DNA of 64,000 nucleotides, taken from positions 2,914,001 to 2,978,000 of the forward strand of contig NZ_JACIFP010000001.1 in the NCBI RefSeq assembly GCF_014197435.1. Reading direction: 5' to 3'. Of this stretch, positions 19,848-29,786 are shown in pieces; the stretch's first letter is position 1, and the number at the start of each line of letters is the position of its first letter. The stretch comes from Gordonia humi (GTDB lineage: Bacteria > Actinomycetota > Actinomycetes > Mycobacteriales > Mycobacteriaceae). The notes under the pieces are model-generated. The model searched no databases. It saw only the letters and a list, made by a program, of their open reading frames with translations, and was not told where the DNA came from. A program made the translations under genes and the position numbers.

Positions 19848-20845
19848 GAGGCGACTCCTTCGCACGGTGTCGACGGTGCGGTGACGAAATCGAGGTCGCC
19901 GACGTCGGGGAACAGGTCGTACTTGGATCCGGGGGCGTTCGCCCGTTCGACGAACGAGTCGACGTCTTCGTCGCCGAGGTTGTCGCGCAGGGCCTTCTCC
20001 CACGGCGACTGTCCGCCCGCAGGCGCGACGAGCATCGCCGAGATCGCCTTGTTCACGGCGTCGACGGCCTCCGGGTACTCCTTGGCCATGCCGATGCCGT
20101 AGCGCTCGGTGGAGAACGGCGCCCCGCCCTTCTTGAGCGCGTCCTTGACGCACGCGTCCTTCAGATAGGTCATCGGCACGAGTTTGAACTCGTCCGGATA
20201 CCAGGCGGAGTAGCCGGCCAGGATCGTCTCATCGGTGGTGAGGGCGTCCACCTTGCCTCGTCGCAGCGCCTCGACACACGAGGAGTATGTGTCGTACTCC
20301 TGCAACTGCACGTTCGGGAGCTGGGCCTTCACGTTCTGCGCGGAGGTCGACCCGGTCACGGAGCACAGTTTGCGACCCTTGTTGAGGTCTTCGAGGGAGT
20401 TCAGCGTGTCGTCGTCCTTCCGGACGAGAAGGCCCTGGTAAGTCACCAGATAGGGGCCGGCGAAGGCGACCTTGGACGAGCGGTCCGCGTTGATCGAGTA
20501 GCTGGCGGCGATGGTGTCGACCTCGCCGTTGTTGATCAGCGTCTCACGCTGGGCCGACGGGGTCTCGCGCCAACTGATCTCCGGGTGCCGCACGCCCATC
20601 TCGTCGGCGATGTGGTTCACCACGTACTCCGACACCGAGGCGTCGAAGCCGATGATCGAGCCGTCGGGCTTCTGCAGACCCAGGCCCGGTTGATCGAACT
20701 TGGTGCCCAGGATCACCTTTCCGTTGCGGATCGAGTCGAGGAGATTCCTCGGTTCGGAGCTGCCGCAGGCAGACAGTGCGGTCGCCAGCACCGCGACGAC
20801 CGCCGCGACGACTGCCAGTCTGCGTATCACCGGATGTCCGCGCAT
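19844..20845 (-). CDS. gluB: glutamate-binding lipoprotein GluB
   Basis: This is a 333-residue periplasmic-type solute-binding lipoprotein (family 3 SBP). The signal peptide 'MRGHPVIRRLAVVAAVVAVLA' leads to the lipobox 'LSAC', with Cys27 as the lipidation site. Binding-fold landmarks include 'IIGFDASVSEYVV', 'SYSINADRSSKVAFAGPYL' and 'CSVTGSTSAQN'. It supplies substrate to GluCD. The start at 20845 lies one base past the gluA stop codon. Confidence 0.92.
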   Translation of the reverse strand: MRGHPVIRRLAVVAAVVAVLATALSACGSSEPRNLLDSIRNGKVILGTKFDQPGLGLQKPDGSIIGFDASVSEYVVNHIADEMGVRHPEISWRETPSAQRETLINNGEVDTIAASYSINADRSSKVAFAGPYLVTYQGLLVRKDDDTLNSLEDLNKGRKLCSVTGSTSAQNVKAQLPNVQLQEYDTYSSCVEALRRGKVDALTTDETILAGYSAWYPDEFKLVPMTYLKDACVKDALKKGGAPFSTERYGIGMAKEYPEAVDAVNKAISAMLVAPAGGQSPWEKALRDNLGDEDVDSFVERANAPGSKYDLFPDVGDLDFVTAPSTPCEGVAS

Positions 20846-20846
20846 G

Positions 20847-21599
20847 TCAGTGGCCCAGGATCTTCGACAGGAAGTCGCGAGCGCGCTCGGACTCCGGTGC
20901 GGTGAAGAAGCTCTCCGGGTCGGTGTCCTCGACGATCGCCCCGTCGGCCATGAACAGGACCCGGTCGGCCGCCTTGCGGGCGAAGCCCATCTCGTGGGTC
21001 ACGACGACCATCGTCATGCCCTCCTTGGCCAGGGAGACCATCACGTCGAGGACCTCGGAGACCATCTCGGGGTCGAGCGCCGACGTCGGTTCGTCGAACA
21101 GGATCACCTTGGGATCCATCGCGAGCGACCGGGCGATCGCCACGCGCTGCTGCTGACCGCCGGACAACTGCGCCGGGTACTTGTTCTTCTGCGCTTCGAC
21201 GCCGACGCGCTTGAGGAGTTCCATGGCGTGCTTGTCGGCGTCGGCCCTGCTCTGCTTGCGGACCTTGGTCGGGCCGATGGTGACGTTCTGCAGGATGGTC
21301 TTGTGAGCGAACAGGTTGAAGGACTGGAAGACCATGCCGACGTCCGATCGCAGACGCGCCAGGTCGCGGCCCTCATCGGGCAGCAGTTCGCCCTCGATGC
21401 GGATCTCGCCGGAATCGATCGGCTCGAGGCGGTTGATGGTGCGGCACAGCGTCGACTTGCCCGAACCCGAGGGGCCGAGGACGACGACCACCTGGCCGCG
21501 GGGGATCTCGATGTCGATGTCGCGGAGCACATGCAGGTCGCCGTAATGCTTCTGGACGTTCCTCATCGCGATCATCGGTGTGACGTTCTCGTCGCTCAT
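20847..21599 (-). CDS. gluA: glutamate ABC transporter ATP-binding protein GluA
   Basis: This is the 250-residue ATPase of the importer. Walker A is 'GPSGSGKST', the signature '[16 protein letters not shown]', Walker B '[14 protein letters not shown]', and the H-loop '[10 protein letters not shown]'. The frame runs open far upstream, but that part lies antisense to miaB, so the start is the ATG at 21599 (MSDENVTPM); an alternative is the internal ATG before 'IAMRNVQ'. gluA is the first gene of the minus-strand operon gluA-B-C-D, the order known from Corynebacterium, where it imports glutamate. Confidence 0.92.
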   Translation of the reverse strand: MSDENVTPMIAMRNVQKHYGDLHVLRDIDIEIPRGQVVVVLGPSGSGKSTLCRTINRLEPIDSGEIRIEGELLPDEGRDLARLRSDVGMVFQSFNLFAHKTILQNVTIGPTKVRKQSRADADKHAMELLKRVGVEAQKNKYPAQLSGGQQQRVAIARSLAMDPKVILFDEPTSALDPEMVSEVLDVMVSLAKEGMTMVVVTHEMGFARKAADRVLFMADGAIVEDTDPESFFTAPESERARDFLSKILGH

Positions 21600-21704
21600 A
21601 CGGACTAACGGTAGTTGTGCGAGGTTCCGCACGGCGGCAAGATCGCGAATACCGGTGTGTCCGGTGCGACGCGTCGTGAGTTCGGCTCGATTTGCCCCAC
21701 CCCG

Positions 21705-21710
21705 TAATCT
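21705..21710 (+). promoter_or_regulatory. -10 box (TAATCT) for a leaderless miaB mRNA
   Basis: TAATCT ends 6 bases before GTG 21717. The intervening GGAGGG touches the start codon and is too close to act as a ribosome site, which supports leaderless initiation. Confidence 0.45.
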
Positions 21711-21716
21711 GGAGGG

Positions 21717-23231
21717 GTGAGTGGTGGACAGGTCAAGTCGTATTCGGTTCGGACGTTCGGGTGCCAGATGAACGTCCACGACTCCGAACGGATCTCCGGG
21801 TTGCTCGAAGACGCGGGCTACGTCGCCGCCACCGACGGCGCAGACGCCGATCTGGTGGTGTTCAACACGTGTGCGATCCGGGAGAACGCCGACAACAAGC
21901 TGTACGGCAACCTGTCGCACCTCGCGCCCGTCAAGTCGGCCCGGCCCGGCATGCAGATCGCCGTGGGCGGCTGCCTCGCCCAGAAGGACAAGGACGTCGT
22001 ACTGCGCAAGGCGCCGTGGGTCGACGTCGTCTTCGGCACCCACAACATCGGCTCGCTGCCCGCGCTGCTCGATCGCGCCCGCCACAACGAGCAGGCGCAG
22101 GTCGAGATCCTCGACTCGCTGGAGACGTTCCCGTCGACCCTGCCCGCCCGCCGTGACTCCGCCTACTCGGGATGGGTCTCCGTGTCGGTCGGCTGCAACA
22201 ACACCTGCACCTTCTGCATCGTGCCGTCGTTGCGCGGCAAAGAGGTCGACCGCCGTCCCGGCGACGTCCTCGCGGAAGTGCGGGCGCTCGTCGATCAGGG
22301 CGTCCTGGAGGTGACGCTCCTCGGGCAGAACGTGAACGCGTACGGCATGTCGTTCGCCGATCCGGACACTCCGCGCAACCGCGGCGCGTTCGCCGAGCTC
22401 CTGCGCGCATGCGGCGACATCGAGGGGCTCGAGCGCGTGCGCTTCACCTCACCGCATCCGGCCGAGTTCACCGACGACGTCATCGAGGCGATGGCGCAGA
22501 CCCCGAACATCTGCCCGCAACTGCACATGCCGCTGCAGTCCGGTTCGGACCGCGTGCTCAAGGCGATGCGTCGCAGCTACCGCAAGAAGAAGTTCCTCGG
22601 GATCCTCGACCGCGTCCGTGAGGCGATGCCGCACGCGGCGATCACGACCGACATCATCGTCGGCTTTCCGGGCGAGACCGAGGAGGACTTCCTCGAGACA
22701 CTCGACGTCGTGGAGAAGGCGCGGTTCTCGAGCGCGTTCACCTTCCAGTACTCGGCGCGGCCCGGAACTCCGGCGGCCACCATGGACGATCAGGTTCCGC
22801 CCGAGGTCGTCACCGAGCGTTACCAGCGCCTCATCGCGTTGCAGGAGCGCATCTGCCTCGACGAGAACACGCGCCTGATCGGATCGGACGTCGAACTCCT
22901 CGTCGTCGCCGACGAGGGACGCAAGAACTCGGCGACCGGGCGGATGACCGGGCGCGCCCGAGACGGCCGCCTGGTCCACTTCGCGGCCGGTGATCGCACC
23001 GACATCCGACCGGGTGACGTCGTGACGAGCACGATCACCGGGGCGGCGCCGCACCACCTCGTCGCCGACGCCGGCGTCGCGTCGGTCCGCCGGACCCGCG
23101 CGGGCGATGCGCACGAGGCGGGCACCCTCCCGACCACCGCGCCCGTCGGCGTGGGACTCGGCATGCCCACGATCGGAGCCGCACCGATCGAACCGGCCAC
23201 ATCTGGCTGCGGCACAGGAGGCTGTTCATGA
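21717..23231 (+). CDS. miaB: tRNA-2-methylthio-N6-dimethylallyladenosine synthase MiaB
   Basis: MiaB is a radical-SAM methylthiotransferase that modifies A37 of tRNAs reading UNN codons, acting after MiaA. The 504-residue protein has the N-terminal UPF0004 domain with a three-cysteine cluster ('FGCQMNVHD', 'NTCAIREN', 'GGCLAQ'), the radical-SAM CX3CX2C motif in '[11 protein letters not shown]', and a TRAM domain near residues 375-445. A C-terminal extension of about 50 residues ends in 'GCGTGGCS', a Cys/Gly-rich tail. The stop codon overlaps the next gene. miaA lies at 26123. Confidence 0.95.
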   Translation: MSGGQVKSYSVRTFGCQMNVHDSERISGLLEDAGYVAATDGADADLVVFNTCAIRENADNKLYGNLSHLAPVKSARPGMQIAVGGCLAQKDKDVVLRKAPWVDVVFGTHNIGSLPALLDRARHNEQAQVEILDSLETFPSTLPARRDSAYSGWVSVSVGCNNTCTFCIVPSLRGKEVDRRPGDVLAEVRALVDQGVLEVTLLGQNVNAYGMSFADPDTPRNRGAFAELLRACGDIEGLERVRFTSPHPAEFTDDVIEAMAQTPNICPQLHMPLQSGSDRVLKAMRRSYRKKKFLGILDRVREAMPHAAITTDIIVGFPGETEEDFLETLDVVEKARFSSAFTFQYSARPGTPAATMDDQVPPEVVTERYQRLIALQERICLDENTRLIGSDVELLVVADEGRKNSATGRMTGRARDGRLVHFAAGDRTDIRPGDVVTSTITGAAPHHLVADAGVASVRRTRAGDAHEAGTLPTTAPVGVGLGMPTIGAAPIEPATSGCGTGGCS

Positions 23232-23869
23232 GTGCATCAGAACCGAACCCGAACCACCGGACCGACGATCGTGCGACGTTCGGCGAGTACGAGGACGATC
23301 TACGCAAGACCGAACGCAAGGTGGCGGGCGAGATCGATCCCGGCGGTCGCGCGCTCGTCGTGGCGGTCTGCATCCTGATCCTGCTGGTGACCCTGGTGCT
23401 TCCGCACGCGGGTGAGGCCAAGGGGCTCGACGTCCTGACGTTCACCGAGACGGCCGCCGCCGAGCACACCTCGCTGCCGTCGAAGATCTTCGTCTACATG
23501 ACGCTGATCTTCGCGATCGGCTTCTCTCTGCTGGCCTTGGTGACCCGCCGCTGGGTCTTCGCGCTGATCGCTCTGTGCGGATCGGCGGTCACCGCGGTGG
23601 CCGGCATGCTGGCCATCTGGACGCGCAACACCGTCGGCGTCGACTCGGTGGACATGCAGGCACCGTCCGGGGCGGGCATCGGCCTGATCGTCGGTTGGAT
23701 CGTCGTGATCGTGCTGACGTTCCACTGGGCGCGCGCGGTCTGGGCGCGCACCAATTACCACTTGGCGCTCGAAGCCGAACGCCGCGAGCGAGCCGCCGAA
23801 CAGGAGGCGCTCGGCCGCTCCCTGCAGAAGGTCATCGGCGACGACCCGAAGACGACCGACGAGGAGTAG
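23228..23869 (+). CDS. conserved membrane protein (Rv2732c-like)
   Basis: This 213-residue protein has an acidic N-terminus (about 45 residues), four hydrophobic segments at about 46-62, 92-110, 116-136 and 158-177, and a charged coiled-coil-like tail ('[16 protein letters not shown]'). Its ATG overlaps the miaB stop (ATGA). The same neighbour follows miaB in mycobacteria. No enzymatic motif is visible. Function unknown. Confidence 0.8.
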   Translation: MSASEPNPNHRTDDRATFGEYEDDLRKTERKVAGEIDPGGRALVVAVCILILLVTLVLPHAGEAKGLDVLTFTETAAAEHTSLPSKIFVYMTLIFAIGFSLLALVTRRWVFALIALCGSAVTAVAGMLAIWTRNTVGVDSVDMQAPSGAGIGLIVGWIVVIVLTFHWARAVWARTNYHLALEAERRERAAEQEALGRSLQKVIGDDPKTTDEE

Positions 23870-23877
23870 CGTCCGGT

Positions 23878-23905
23878 CCCGCCCGGCCGGTTCCGGCCGA
23901 GCGGG
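23878..23905. terminator. bidirectional hairpin between convergent genes
   Basis: CCCGC-c-CGGCCGG (23878-23890), loop TT, CCGGCCG-a-GCGGG (23893-23905) gives a 12-bp stem with one mismatch. It lies between the convergent membrane-protein and DUF349 genes and probably ends both transcripts, although no T-run is present. Confidence 0.6.
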
Positions 23906-23917
23906 CGGATCGTCGGG

Positions 23918-25270
23918 TCAGCGGTCGGTGAGCGCCGACTGCGCGGCGGCGGCCCACTCGCGCCACTGAGCGGCCTGCTCGCGGAGTTTCGCGGCGTCCC
24001 GGTCCTTACCGGCCTCGGCGGCCTTCGCCGCCTGCTCCTCGAGCTTCTCGGCACGTTCGACGAACTGCGCCGCGCGTGCCTGCGCCTCGGGATCGGTGCG
24101 GGTCCATTCGGAGTCCTCGGCTTCGCGCAGCGCCTTCTCCAACGCGCGCACACGGTTCTCGAGCGCGTGCATCTGATCGCGCGGGACCTTGCCGATCTCC
24201 TCCCACTTGTCGCGGAAGGTGCGGAACACGCGGCGGGCGGCGTCGAGGTCCGCCGCGGGGTCGATGGCGGCCTCGGCCTCGGCCAGAAGAGCCAGCTTGG
24301 CCTTCGCGTTCTCGTCGAACTCGGCGTCCCGTTCGGCGTTCACCGCGTTGCGGGCGGCGAAGAACACGTCCTGCGCCGCCTTGAACCGCGCCCACAGCGC
24401 ATCGTCGGTGTCCCGCGGCGCGCGACCGGCGGCCTTCCACTCGGCGAGCAGGTCGCGGTACCTGCCCGCGGTGGGACCCCAGTCGGTGGACGACGACAGC
24501 GCCTCGGCCTGTTCGATCAGCTCCTCCTTGCGGCTGCGGGCCCCCGCGCGTTCGCGGTCGAGTTCGGCGAAGTAGGCGCCGCGCCGGCGGTTGAACGAGT
24601 CGCGGGCCTTGGAGAACCGCTTCCAGAGCGCGTCGTCGGTCTTGCGGTCGACGCCCTTGATGGTCTTCCACTCGTCGAGGATCGCGCGCAGACGGTCGCC
24701 GCCGGCCTTCCACGAGGTGCCCTCGGCGCCGATCGTCTCGGCCTCGGCGGCCAGCTCCTCCTTGCGCGCGACCGCTGCCGCGCGCTGCTCGTTGCGCTCC
24801 GACTTGGCCGCTTCGGCGACGTCGTCGGCGGTCGAGACGATCGCGGTGAGACGACGGGTGAGCTCGTCCACATCGCCGATGACCTGTGCGGTCGGCAGCG
24901 ATTCGAGGATCTGCGACGCGGCGGTCTGCGTCTTGCGCGGATCGCCGGACCGGGCGGCCAGCCGTTCCTCGAGGATCTCGACCTCGGTCGCGATGTCGGC
25001 GAACTTACGGGAGAAGTGCTCGAGTCCCTCCTCACGGGTGCCCGCCTGCCACGAGCCGATCTCACGCTCGCCTGCCGCGGTGATCAGCCACACGGTGCCG
25101 TCGTCGTCGATGCGCCCGAACCGGTGCGGATCGCCGACGGCGACATGGTGCACGGGAACCGCGGGGACCGGCCCGCCTGCGCTCGGTCGCGGTCCGGGGC
25201 CGGGGCGGGGGCCGGGCTTGGGGGCGGACGTCGACGGTCCGGGCTTCGGGGCGGGTGTCGGGTTGGTCAT
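23918..25270 (-). CDS. DUF349 domain-containing protein
   Basis: This is a 450-residue mostly helical protein with several DUF349 repeats, recognised by repeated 'LWxRFxxAxDxFxxR' units such as '[18 protein letters not shown]' and '[18 protein letters not shown]', plus '[17 protein letters not shown]'. The N-terminus is a Pro/Gly/Lys tail with PKPG repeats ('[19 protein letters not shown]'), likely disordered. The C-terminal part is Ala/Glu coiled coil. DUF349 proteins have been linked to translation and ribosome-associated functions in other bacteria; the role here is unknown. It corresponds to Rv2731. Confidence 0.85.
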   Translation of the reverse strand: MTNPTPAPKPGPSTSAPKPGPRPGPGPRPSAGGPVPAVPVHHVAVGDPHRFGRIDDDGTVWLITAAGEREIGSWQAGTREEGLEHFSRKFADIATEVEILEERLAARSGDPRKTQTAASQILESLPTAQVIGDVDELTRRLTAIVSTADDVAEAAKSERNEQRAAAVARKEELAAEAETIGAEGTSWKAGGDRLRAILDEWKTIKGVDRKTDDALWKRFSKARDSFNRRRGAYFAELDRERAGARSRKEELIEQAEALSSSTDWGPTAGRYRDLLAEWKAAGRAPRDTDDALWARFKAAQDVFFAARNAVNAERDAEFDENAKAKLALLAEAEAAIDPAADLDAARRVFRTFRDKWEEIGKVPRDQMHALENRVRALEKALREAEDSEWTRTDPEAQARAAQFVERAEKLEEQAAKAAEAGKDRDAAKLREQAAQWREWAAAAQSALTDR

Positions 25271-25399
25271 CTCGAGGTCCCTCTGGTCGTGTATCGCCGC
25301 GCGTCACGGCTGCCGGTCACTATCGGTCTTCATTCAAGCAGGTCAGCCGTCGATGCGGGGCCACCCGTCGGCATTTGGGTGAAGCCGGGCGGCTGCCGG

Positions 25400-25405
25400 T
25401 AGCGT
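25400..25405 (+). promoter_or_regulatory. -10 box (TAGCGT) for the LigB-like/miaA operon
   Basis: TAGCGT ends 7 bases before GTG 25413, with no ribosome site between. A leaderless start is predicted for the operon leading into miaA. Confidence 0.45.
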
Positions 25406-25412
25406 CGGACGG

Positions 25413-26126
25413 GTGTTAGCCGAGCTTGCGATCGTCCCGAGTGCGCCCCTTCTGGTGCCCCGATTGTCAGGTCCGGACGCGGTCGAGGCGACCGATGTCC
25501 GGACCGCCGCACTTCTGGCGTGCCGGTCGCTGGGAGAGGCGGCCGATCGGTGGATCGTGCTCGGTGTCGACGGCCCCACCAGGCGTTTGTCCGCCTACGG
25601 GAGTGAGGTACCGGTCTCCGCGTCACCCGCCGCCGACGACCTCGCCGCCCCGCTGCCGATGCTCCTCGCGTGCTGGATGCGGGGCGAGAGCGCCCCCGCG
25701 GCCACGCTGGAGCCGATGATGTCCGCGAGCGACACGTCGCCCGAGGACGCGGCGGCGGCGGGCCGCGCCCTGGCCGCCGCCCTCGCCGCCGATCCCTCCC
25801 CGGTCGGGGTGCTCGTCGTCGCCGACGGCGCCACCGCGTTGACGCCGTCGGCACCGGGCGGCGGCGACCGCGACAGTGCGCACCGCCTGCAGAAGACGAT
25901 CGACGATGCGATCGGTGCGGGCGACGTCGCCGCCCTCGCCCGACTCGATCCCGCCGCCTGCGACGCCGAGGGCGTCGGCGGTCGCGTCCCACTGCAGGTC
26001 CTCGCCGGACTCGTCGATTCCGGAGCGGTCGCCGGGCGCCCGCGCGTGGACGTCCGCTACGCCGGCGCGCCCTTCGGCGTCGGATACACCGTGGCGACCG
26101 TCCGTCCCGCCGGGATCGACCGATGA
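25413..26126 (+). CDS. class III extradiol dioxygenase (LigB-like) family protein, Rv2728c type
   Basis: This 237-residue protein resembles the class III extradiol dioxygenase subunit B-like proteins found beside miaA across actinobacteria. Visible features are '[15 protein letters not shown]', '[14 protein letters not shown]' and '[11 protein letters not shown]' near the end. The clear histidine metal ligands of true extradiol dioxygenases are not obvious, so catalysis is doubtful. The stop overlaps the miaA start (ATGA), which implies coupled expression. Confidence 0.75.
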   Translation: MLAELAIVPSAPLLVPRLSGPDAVEATDVRTAALLACRSLGEAADRWIVLGVDGPTRRLSAYGSEVPVSASPAADDLAAPLPMLLACWMRGESAPAATLEPMMSASDTSPEDAAAAGRALAAALAADPSPVGVLVVADGATALTPSAPGGGDRDSAHRLQKTIDDAIGAGDVAALARLDPAACDAEGVGGRVPLQVLAGLVDSGAVAGRPRVDVRYAGAPFGVGYTVATVRPAGIDR

Positions 26127-27052
26127 TCGTCCCGGTGGCCGTCATCGGTCCCACCGCCAGCGGGAAGTCGGCGCTCGCACTCGACCTCGCCCAGCGGCTC
26201 GGCGGCGAGATCGTGAACGTCGACGCGATGGCGCAGTACCGCGGAATGGACATCGGCACGGCCAAGCCGCCGGTCGCCGAACGGCGGGGTGTCGAACACC
26301 ACCTGTTCGACGTCCTGGACGTCACCGACACGGCGACCGTCGCCGGATACAAGGCCGCCGCCACCGCCGTGATCGACGATCTCCTGGCGGCGGGGACGAC
26401 CCCGATCATCGTCGGCGGCTCGATGATGTACGTCCAGGGGCTCCTGGACGACTGGGAGTTCCCGGCCACCGATCCGGATGTGCGCGCCCGTTACGAGGCG
26501 CGACTCGACGAGATCGGCGCCCCCGCGCTGCACGCGCACCTGGCCGTCGTCGACCCGGCCGCGGCGCGGACGATCCTGGACACCGACGGCCGACGGATCG
26601 TCCGTGCCCTGGAGGTCGTGGAGATCACCGGCCGACCGTTCGCCGCGTCCGCGCCGACGATCGGCGAGCCCCGATGGGGGACGACGATCATCGGCATCGA
26701 CCGCGAGCGGTCCGAACTCGACGAGCGGGTACGCACCCGTACGGCGGCGATGTTCCGCGACGGCCTCGTCGCGGAGGTCGACGCGCTGTGCGGGATCGGT
26801 CTGCGGCAGGGCCGCACCGCATCGCAGGCCATCGGCTACAGCCAGGTCCTGGCCCACCTCGACGGCGAATACGACCTCGAGACCGCCCAGGAGCGGACCT
26901 ATATCGGCACGCGCCAGTACGTGCGACGGCAGCGATCCTGGTTCCGCCGCGACCACCGCGTCGTCTGGTTCGACGCCGCCTCGCCGACCCTGGAAGCGGA
27001 CGTACTGCCCACCGTGGAGTTGGCGCCGAACGCTCGGCGCGCCGATGGGTAA
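26123..27052 (+). CDS. miaA: tRNA dimethylallyltransferase MiaA
   Basis: MiaA transfers a dimethylallyl group to N6 of A37 in UNN-reading tRNAs, the step before MiaB. The 309-residue protein has the P-loop '[11 protein letters not shown]', '[17 protein letters not shown]', '[20 protein letters not shown]' and the C-terminal '[15 protein letters not shown]' that contacts tRNA. The start overlaps the preceding stop codon. dapF follows after 10 bases but has its own -10 box inside the end of miaA. Confidence 0.95.
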   Translation: MIVPVAVIGPTASGKSALALDLAQRLGGEIVNVDAMAQYRGMDIGTAKPPVAERRGVEHHLFDVLDVTDTATVAGYKAAATAVIDDLLAAGTTPIIVGGSMMYVQGLLDDWEFPATDPDVRARYEARLDEIGAPALHAHLAVVDPAAARTILDTDGRRIVRALEVVEITGRPFAASAPTIGEPRWGTTIIGIDRERSELDERVRTRTAAMFRDGLVAEVDALCGIGLRQGRTASQAIGYSQVLAHLDGEYDLETAQERTYIGTRQYVRRQRSWFRRDHRVVWFDAASPTLEADVLPTVELAPNARRADG

Positions 27053-27055
27053 AAT
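27050..27055 (+). promoter_or_regulatory. -10 box (TAAAAT) for a leaderless dapF mRNA
   Basis: TAAAAT ends 7 bases before the dapF ATG at 27063. Its first three bases are the miaA stop codon TAA. Confidence 0.5.
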
Positions 27056-27062
27056 CACCGGC

Positions 27063-27962
27063 ATGACTGCTGCGCCCACGCTCGCGTTCGTCAAAGGCCA
27101 CGGAACCCAGAACGACTTCGTCGTCCTCGAGGACCCCGCCGTCGAGATCGACCTCACGGTCGAGCTCGTGGCGGCCCTCTGCGACCGCCCGCGCGGCATC
27201 GGCGCCGACGGTGTCCTGCGCGTCGCGACGGCCGGTGCGCTCCTGGCCGCGGGCGTCATCGGCGAACTGCCCGACGGAGTCGGCGCCGACGACTGGTTCA
27301 TGGACTACCGCAACGCCGACGGCTCGATCGCCGAGATGTGCGGAAACGGCGTCCGGGTCTTCGCGCACTACCTCCGTGCCGCCGGCCTCGTCGACGGGGA
27401 CGCGTTCCCCGTCGGATCGCGTGCTGGGTCGCGGAGCGTCGTCGTGCACGCCGTCGACGACACGGCCGCGGATGTGAGCGTCGCGATGGGCCGTGTCCGG
27501 TTCGACGGACCCGGTGGGGTCGGCGTGGCCGGACTGCGTCTGACGGGGGAGCGCGTGGACGTCGGGAACCCCCATCTGGCATGCGTGGTGGCCGACCTGA
27601 CTCCGGCGGGACTGGCCGACCTCGACCTGACGACCGGCGTCGACCTCGATGCGCGGGAGTTCCCGCACGGGGCCAACGTGGAGATCCTGACTCCGCTCGA
27701 ACCGGCGACCGACGGACTCGACTTCACCGCTCACATGCGGGTGTTCGAACGCGGAGTCGGCGAGACCCGGTCGTGCGGCACCGGACTCGTCGCGGCCGCA
27801 TCGGCCGGACTGCGCGCGATGGGCCGAGATCAGGGAGTCGTCGGGATCACCGTTCCCGGCGGCGCCGTCGTCGTGACCGTCGCCGACGACGCCGCCGTTC
27901 TGCGGGGGCCGTCGCGCCTGGTGGCCCGCGGTCGGCTCCTGCCGGAGTGGACCGCCGGGTAA
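27063..27962 (+). CDS. dapF: diaminopimelate epimerase
   Basis: DapF interconverts LL- and meso-diaminopimelate for lysine and cell-wall synthesis. The 299-residue protein has both catalytic cysteine motifs, 'EMCGNGVRVFAHYL' and 'RSCGTGLVAAA', and the opening 'FVKGHGTQNDFVVLED'. It follows miaA closely and precedes hflX, as in mycobacteria. Length is normal, with no truncation. Confidence 0.95.
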   Translation: MTAAPTLAFVKGHGTQNDFVVLEDPAVEIDLTVELVAALCDRPRGIGADGVLRVATAGALLAAGVIGELPDGVGADDWFMDYRNADGSIAEMCGNGVRVFAHYLRAAGLVDGDAFPVGSRAGSRSVVVHAVDDTAADVSVAMGRVRFDGPGGVGVAGLRLTGERVDVGNPHLACVVADLTPAGLADLDLTTGVDLDAREFPHGANVEILTPLEPATDGLDFTAHMRVFERGVGETRSCGTGLVAAASAGLRAMGRDQGVVGITVPGGAVVVTVADDAAVLRGPSRLVARGRLLPEWTAG

Positions 27963-27982
27963 ATAGGGATGCGGTTCGGGAT

Positions 27983-28005
27983 GAACACCGGGCACAATGG
28001 TGTTC
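27983..28005. repeat. GAACACC-N9-GGTGTTC inverted repeat before hflX
   Basis: Perfect 7-base arms (GAACACC 27983-27989, GGTGTTC 27999-28005) lie 3 bases upstream of the likely hflX ATG at 28009. It may be an operator or an mRNA hairpin near the start. A related repeat (CAACACC/GGTGTTG, 6-base spacer) precedes ftsK. Confidence 0.45.
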
Positions 28006-28008
28006 TGT

Positions 28009-29457
28009 ATGACTGACATGACACGAATCGACATCCCCGAACGGCCCGACTCCGCGGCCGCGACGATCCTCGACACTCTTCCGACCACTGGCGAACTCGC
28101 ACTGGACGATCGCGCGTCCCTGCGACGCGTCGCCGGACTCTCCACCGAACTCGAAGACGTCACCGAGGTCGAGAACCGCCAGCTCCGGCTGGAACGGGTC
28201 GTCCTGGTGGGCGTGTGGACCACGGGAACGGTCGCCGCCGCGCAGGCGAGCATGGCCGAACTCGCCGCGCTCGCCGAGACCGCGGGATCGCAGGTCCTCG
28301 AAGCGCTCATCCAACGTCGGGCCAAACCCGACCCGGCGACCTACCTCGGCTCGGGCAAGGCCCTGGAACTGCGCGAGGTGGTCCTGGCCACCGGCGCCGA
28401 CACCGTGATCTGCGACGGCGAACTCACACCGTCGCAGCTCAACGCGCTGGAGAAGGTCGTCAAGGTGAAGGTGGTCGACCGCACCTGGCTCATCCTGGAC
28501 ATCTTCGCCCAGCACGCCACTTCTCGCGAGGGCAAGGCACAGGTGTCACTGGCCCAGATGGACTACATGCTTCCGCGTCTGCGCGGTTGGGGCGAGTCCA
28601 TGTCCCGGCAGGCCGGTGGACGCGCGGGGAGCAACGGCGGCGTGGGTCTGCGCGGTCCCGGCGAGACCAAGATCGAGACCGATCGCCGTCGCATCCGTGA
28701 ACGGATGGCCAAACTCCGCAAGGAGATCCGCGGGATGAAGACGGCGCGCACGGTCAAGCGGGCGGCCCGCCGCCGCGGCGGGGTGCCCGCGCTGACCGTC
28801 GTCGGGTACACCAACGCGGGCAAGTCGAGTCTGGTGAACGCCATGACCGGATCGGGCGTTCTCGTGCAGGACGCTCTGTTCGCGACCCTGGATCCGACGA
28901 CGCGTCGCGCCGAGCTCGCCGACGGCCACGAGGTCGTCTTCACCGACACCGTCGGCTTCGTCCGGCACCTCCCGACTCAGCTCGTCGAGGCCTTCCGGTC
29001 CACCCTGGAGGAGGCGGTGGAGGCCGATCTGCTCATCCACGTCGTCGACGGCGCCGACGCCTTCCCCGACTTGCAGATCTCCACCGTGCGCTCGGTGCTG
29101 CGCGACGTCCTCGACGAGGACCGGCTGCCCGCGCCCCCCGAACTGCTCGTCATCAACAAGGTCGACGCGATCGACGACGTCCGGATGACCATGCTGCGCG
29201 CCGAGTTCCCCGACGCCGTCTTCGTGTCCGCGCGGACCGGGGAGGGCCTCACAGAGCTGTTCGCAGCGGTGACCGAGTTCGTCCAGCGCGACGACGTCGA
29301 AGTGGACCTGCAGATCCCGTTCTCCCGCGGCGAGGTGATCTCCCGACTGCATCAGCACGCGCACATCGTCTCGACCGACCACAACGAGGAAGGCACCCGC
29401 GTACATGTGCGGATGCCTTCGTCGTTGGCCGGCGAGTACGCCGAGCTGGTGGTCTGA
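28009..29457 (+). CDS. hflX: GTPase HflX
   Basis: HflX is a ribosome-associated GTPase that splits stalled ribosomes. The 482-residue protein has the N-terminal HflX domain ('LETAGSQVLEALIQRRAKPDPATYLGSGK'-type start), the glycine-rich linker 'GRAGSNGGVGLRGPGETKIETDRR', and G motifs G1 'GYTNAGKSSL', G3 'DTVGFV' and G4 'NKVD'. ATGs at 27997, 28009 and 28018 are all in frame. 28009 is preferred because 27997 lies within the inverted repeat; none has a strong ribosome site. Confidence 0.92.
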   Translation: MTDMTRIDIPERPDSAAATILDTLPTTGELALDDRASLRRVAGLSTELEDVTEVENRQLRLERVVLVGVWTTGTVAAAQASMAELAALAETAGSQVLEALIQRRAKPDPATYLGSGKALELREVVLATGADTVICDGELTPSQLNALEKVVKVKVVDRTWLILDIFAQHATSREGKAQVSLAQMDYMLPRLRGWGESMSRQAGGRAGSNGGVGLRGPGETKIETDRRRIRERMAKLRKEIRGMKTARTVKRAARRRGGVPALTVVGYTNAGKSSLVNAMTGSGVLVQDALFATLDPTTRRAELADGHEVVFTDTVGFVRHLPTQLVEAFRSTLEEAVEADLLIHVVDGADAFPDLQISTVRSVLRDVLDEDRLPAPPELLVINKVDAIDDVRMTMLRAEFPDAVFVSARTGEGLTELFAAVTEFVQRDDVEVDLQIPFSRGEVISRLHQHAHIVSTDHNEEGTRVHVRMPSSLAGEYAELVV

Positions 29458-29476
29458 GTCCCGCTCGGCGGACGCG

Positions 29477-29737
29477 TTATTCGGCGTCGAGGTCGCGGGC
29501 GACCATGGCGGCGATCTGGTCGACGGCGGCCTGATCGTCGCCGCTGACGGTGATGGAGGCGCCCTTCTCGGCGCCGAGTGTCATGATCATCAGCGCGCTG
29601 CCCGCATCGACGGGGTCGCCCCCGTCGGCGGCCAGGGTGACCGGGGTTCCGAGCGCGGTCGCCGCCTCGGCGATCAGGGTGGCGGGGCGGGCGTGCAGGC
29701 CGACGGCCGAGCCGACGGTCACGGTGGTGCTGGGCAT
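29477..29737 (-). CDS. ptsH: phosphocarrier protein HPr
   Basis: This 86-residue HPr passes phosphate from enzyme I to sugar-specific EIIA domains. The active-site motif is 'GLHARPAT', with His15 as the phosphorylated residue. The regulatory-serine region reads 'SALMIMTLGAEKG'. The ATG at 29737 has AAAGG upstream. It is the last gene of the minus-strand fructose cluster, 49 bases after fruA. Confidence 0.93.
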   Translation of the reverse strand: MPSTTVTVGSAVGLHARPATLIAEAATALGTPVTLAADGGDPVDAGSALMIMTLGAEKGASITVSGDDQAAVDQIAAMVARDLDAE

Positions 29738-29786
29738 GGGTGGTGCCTTTCTGCTGTTTCTTCGAACTTCTACGGGTCGATTTCGG

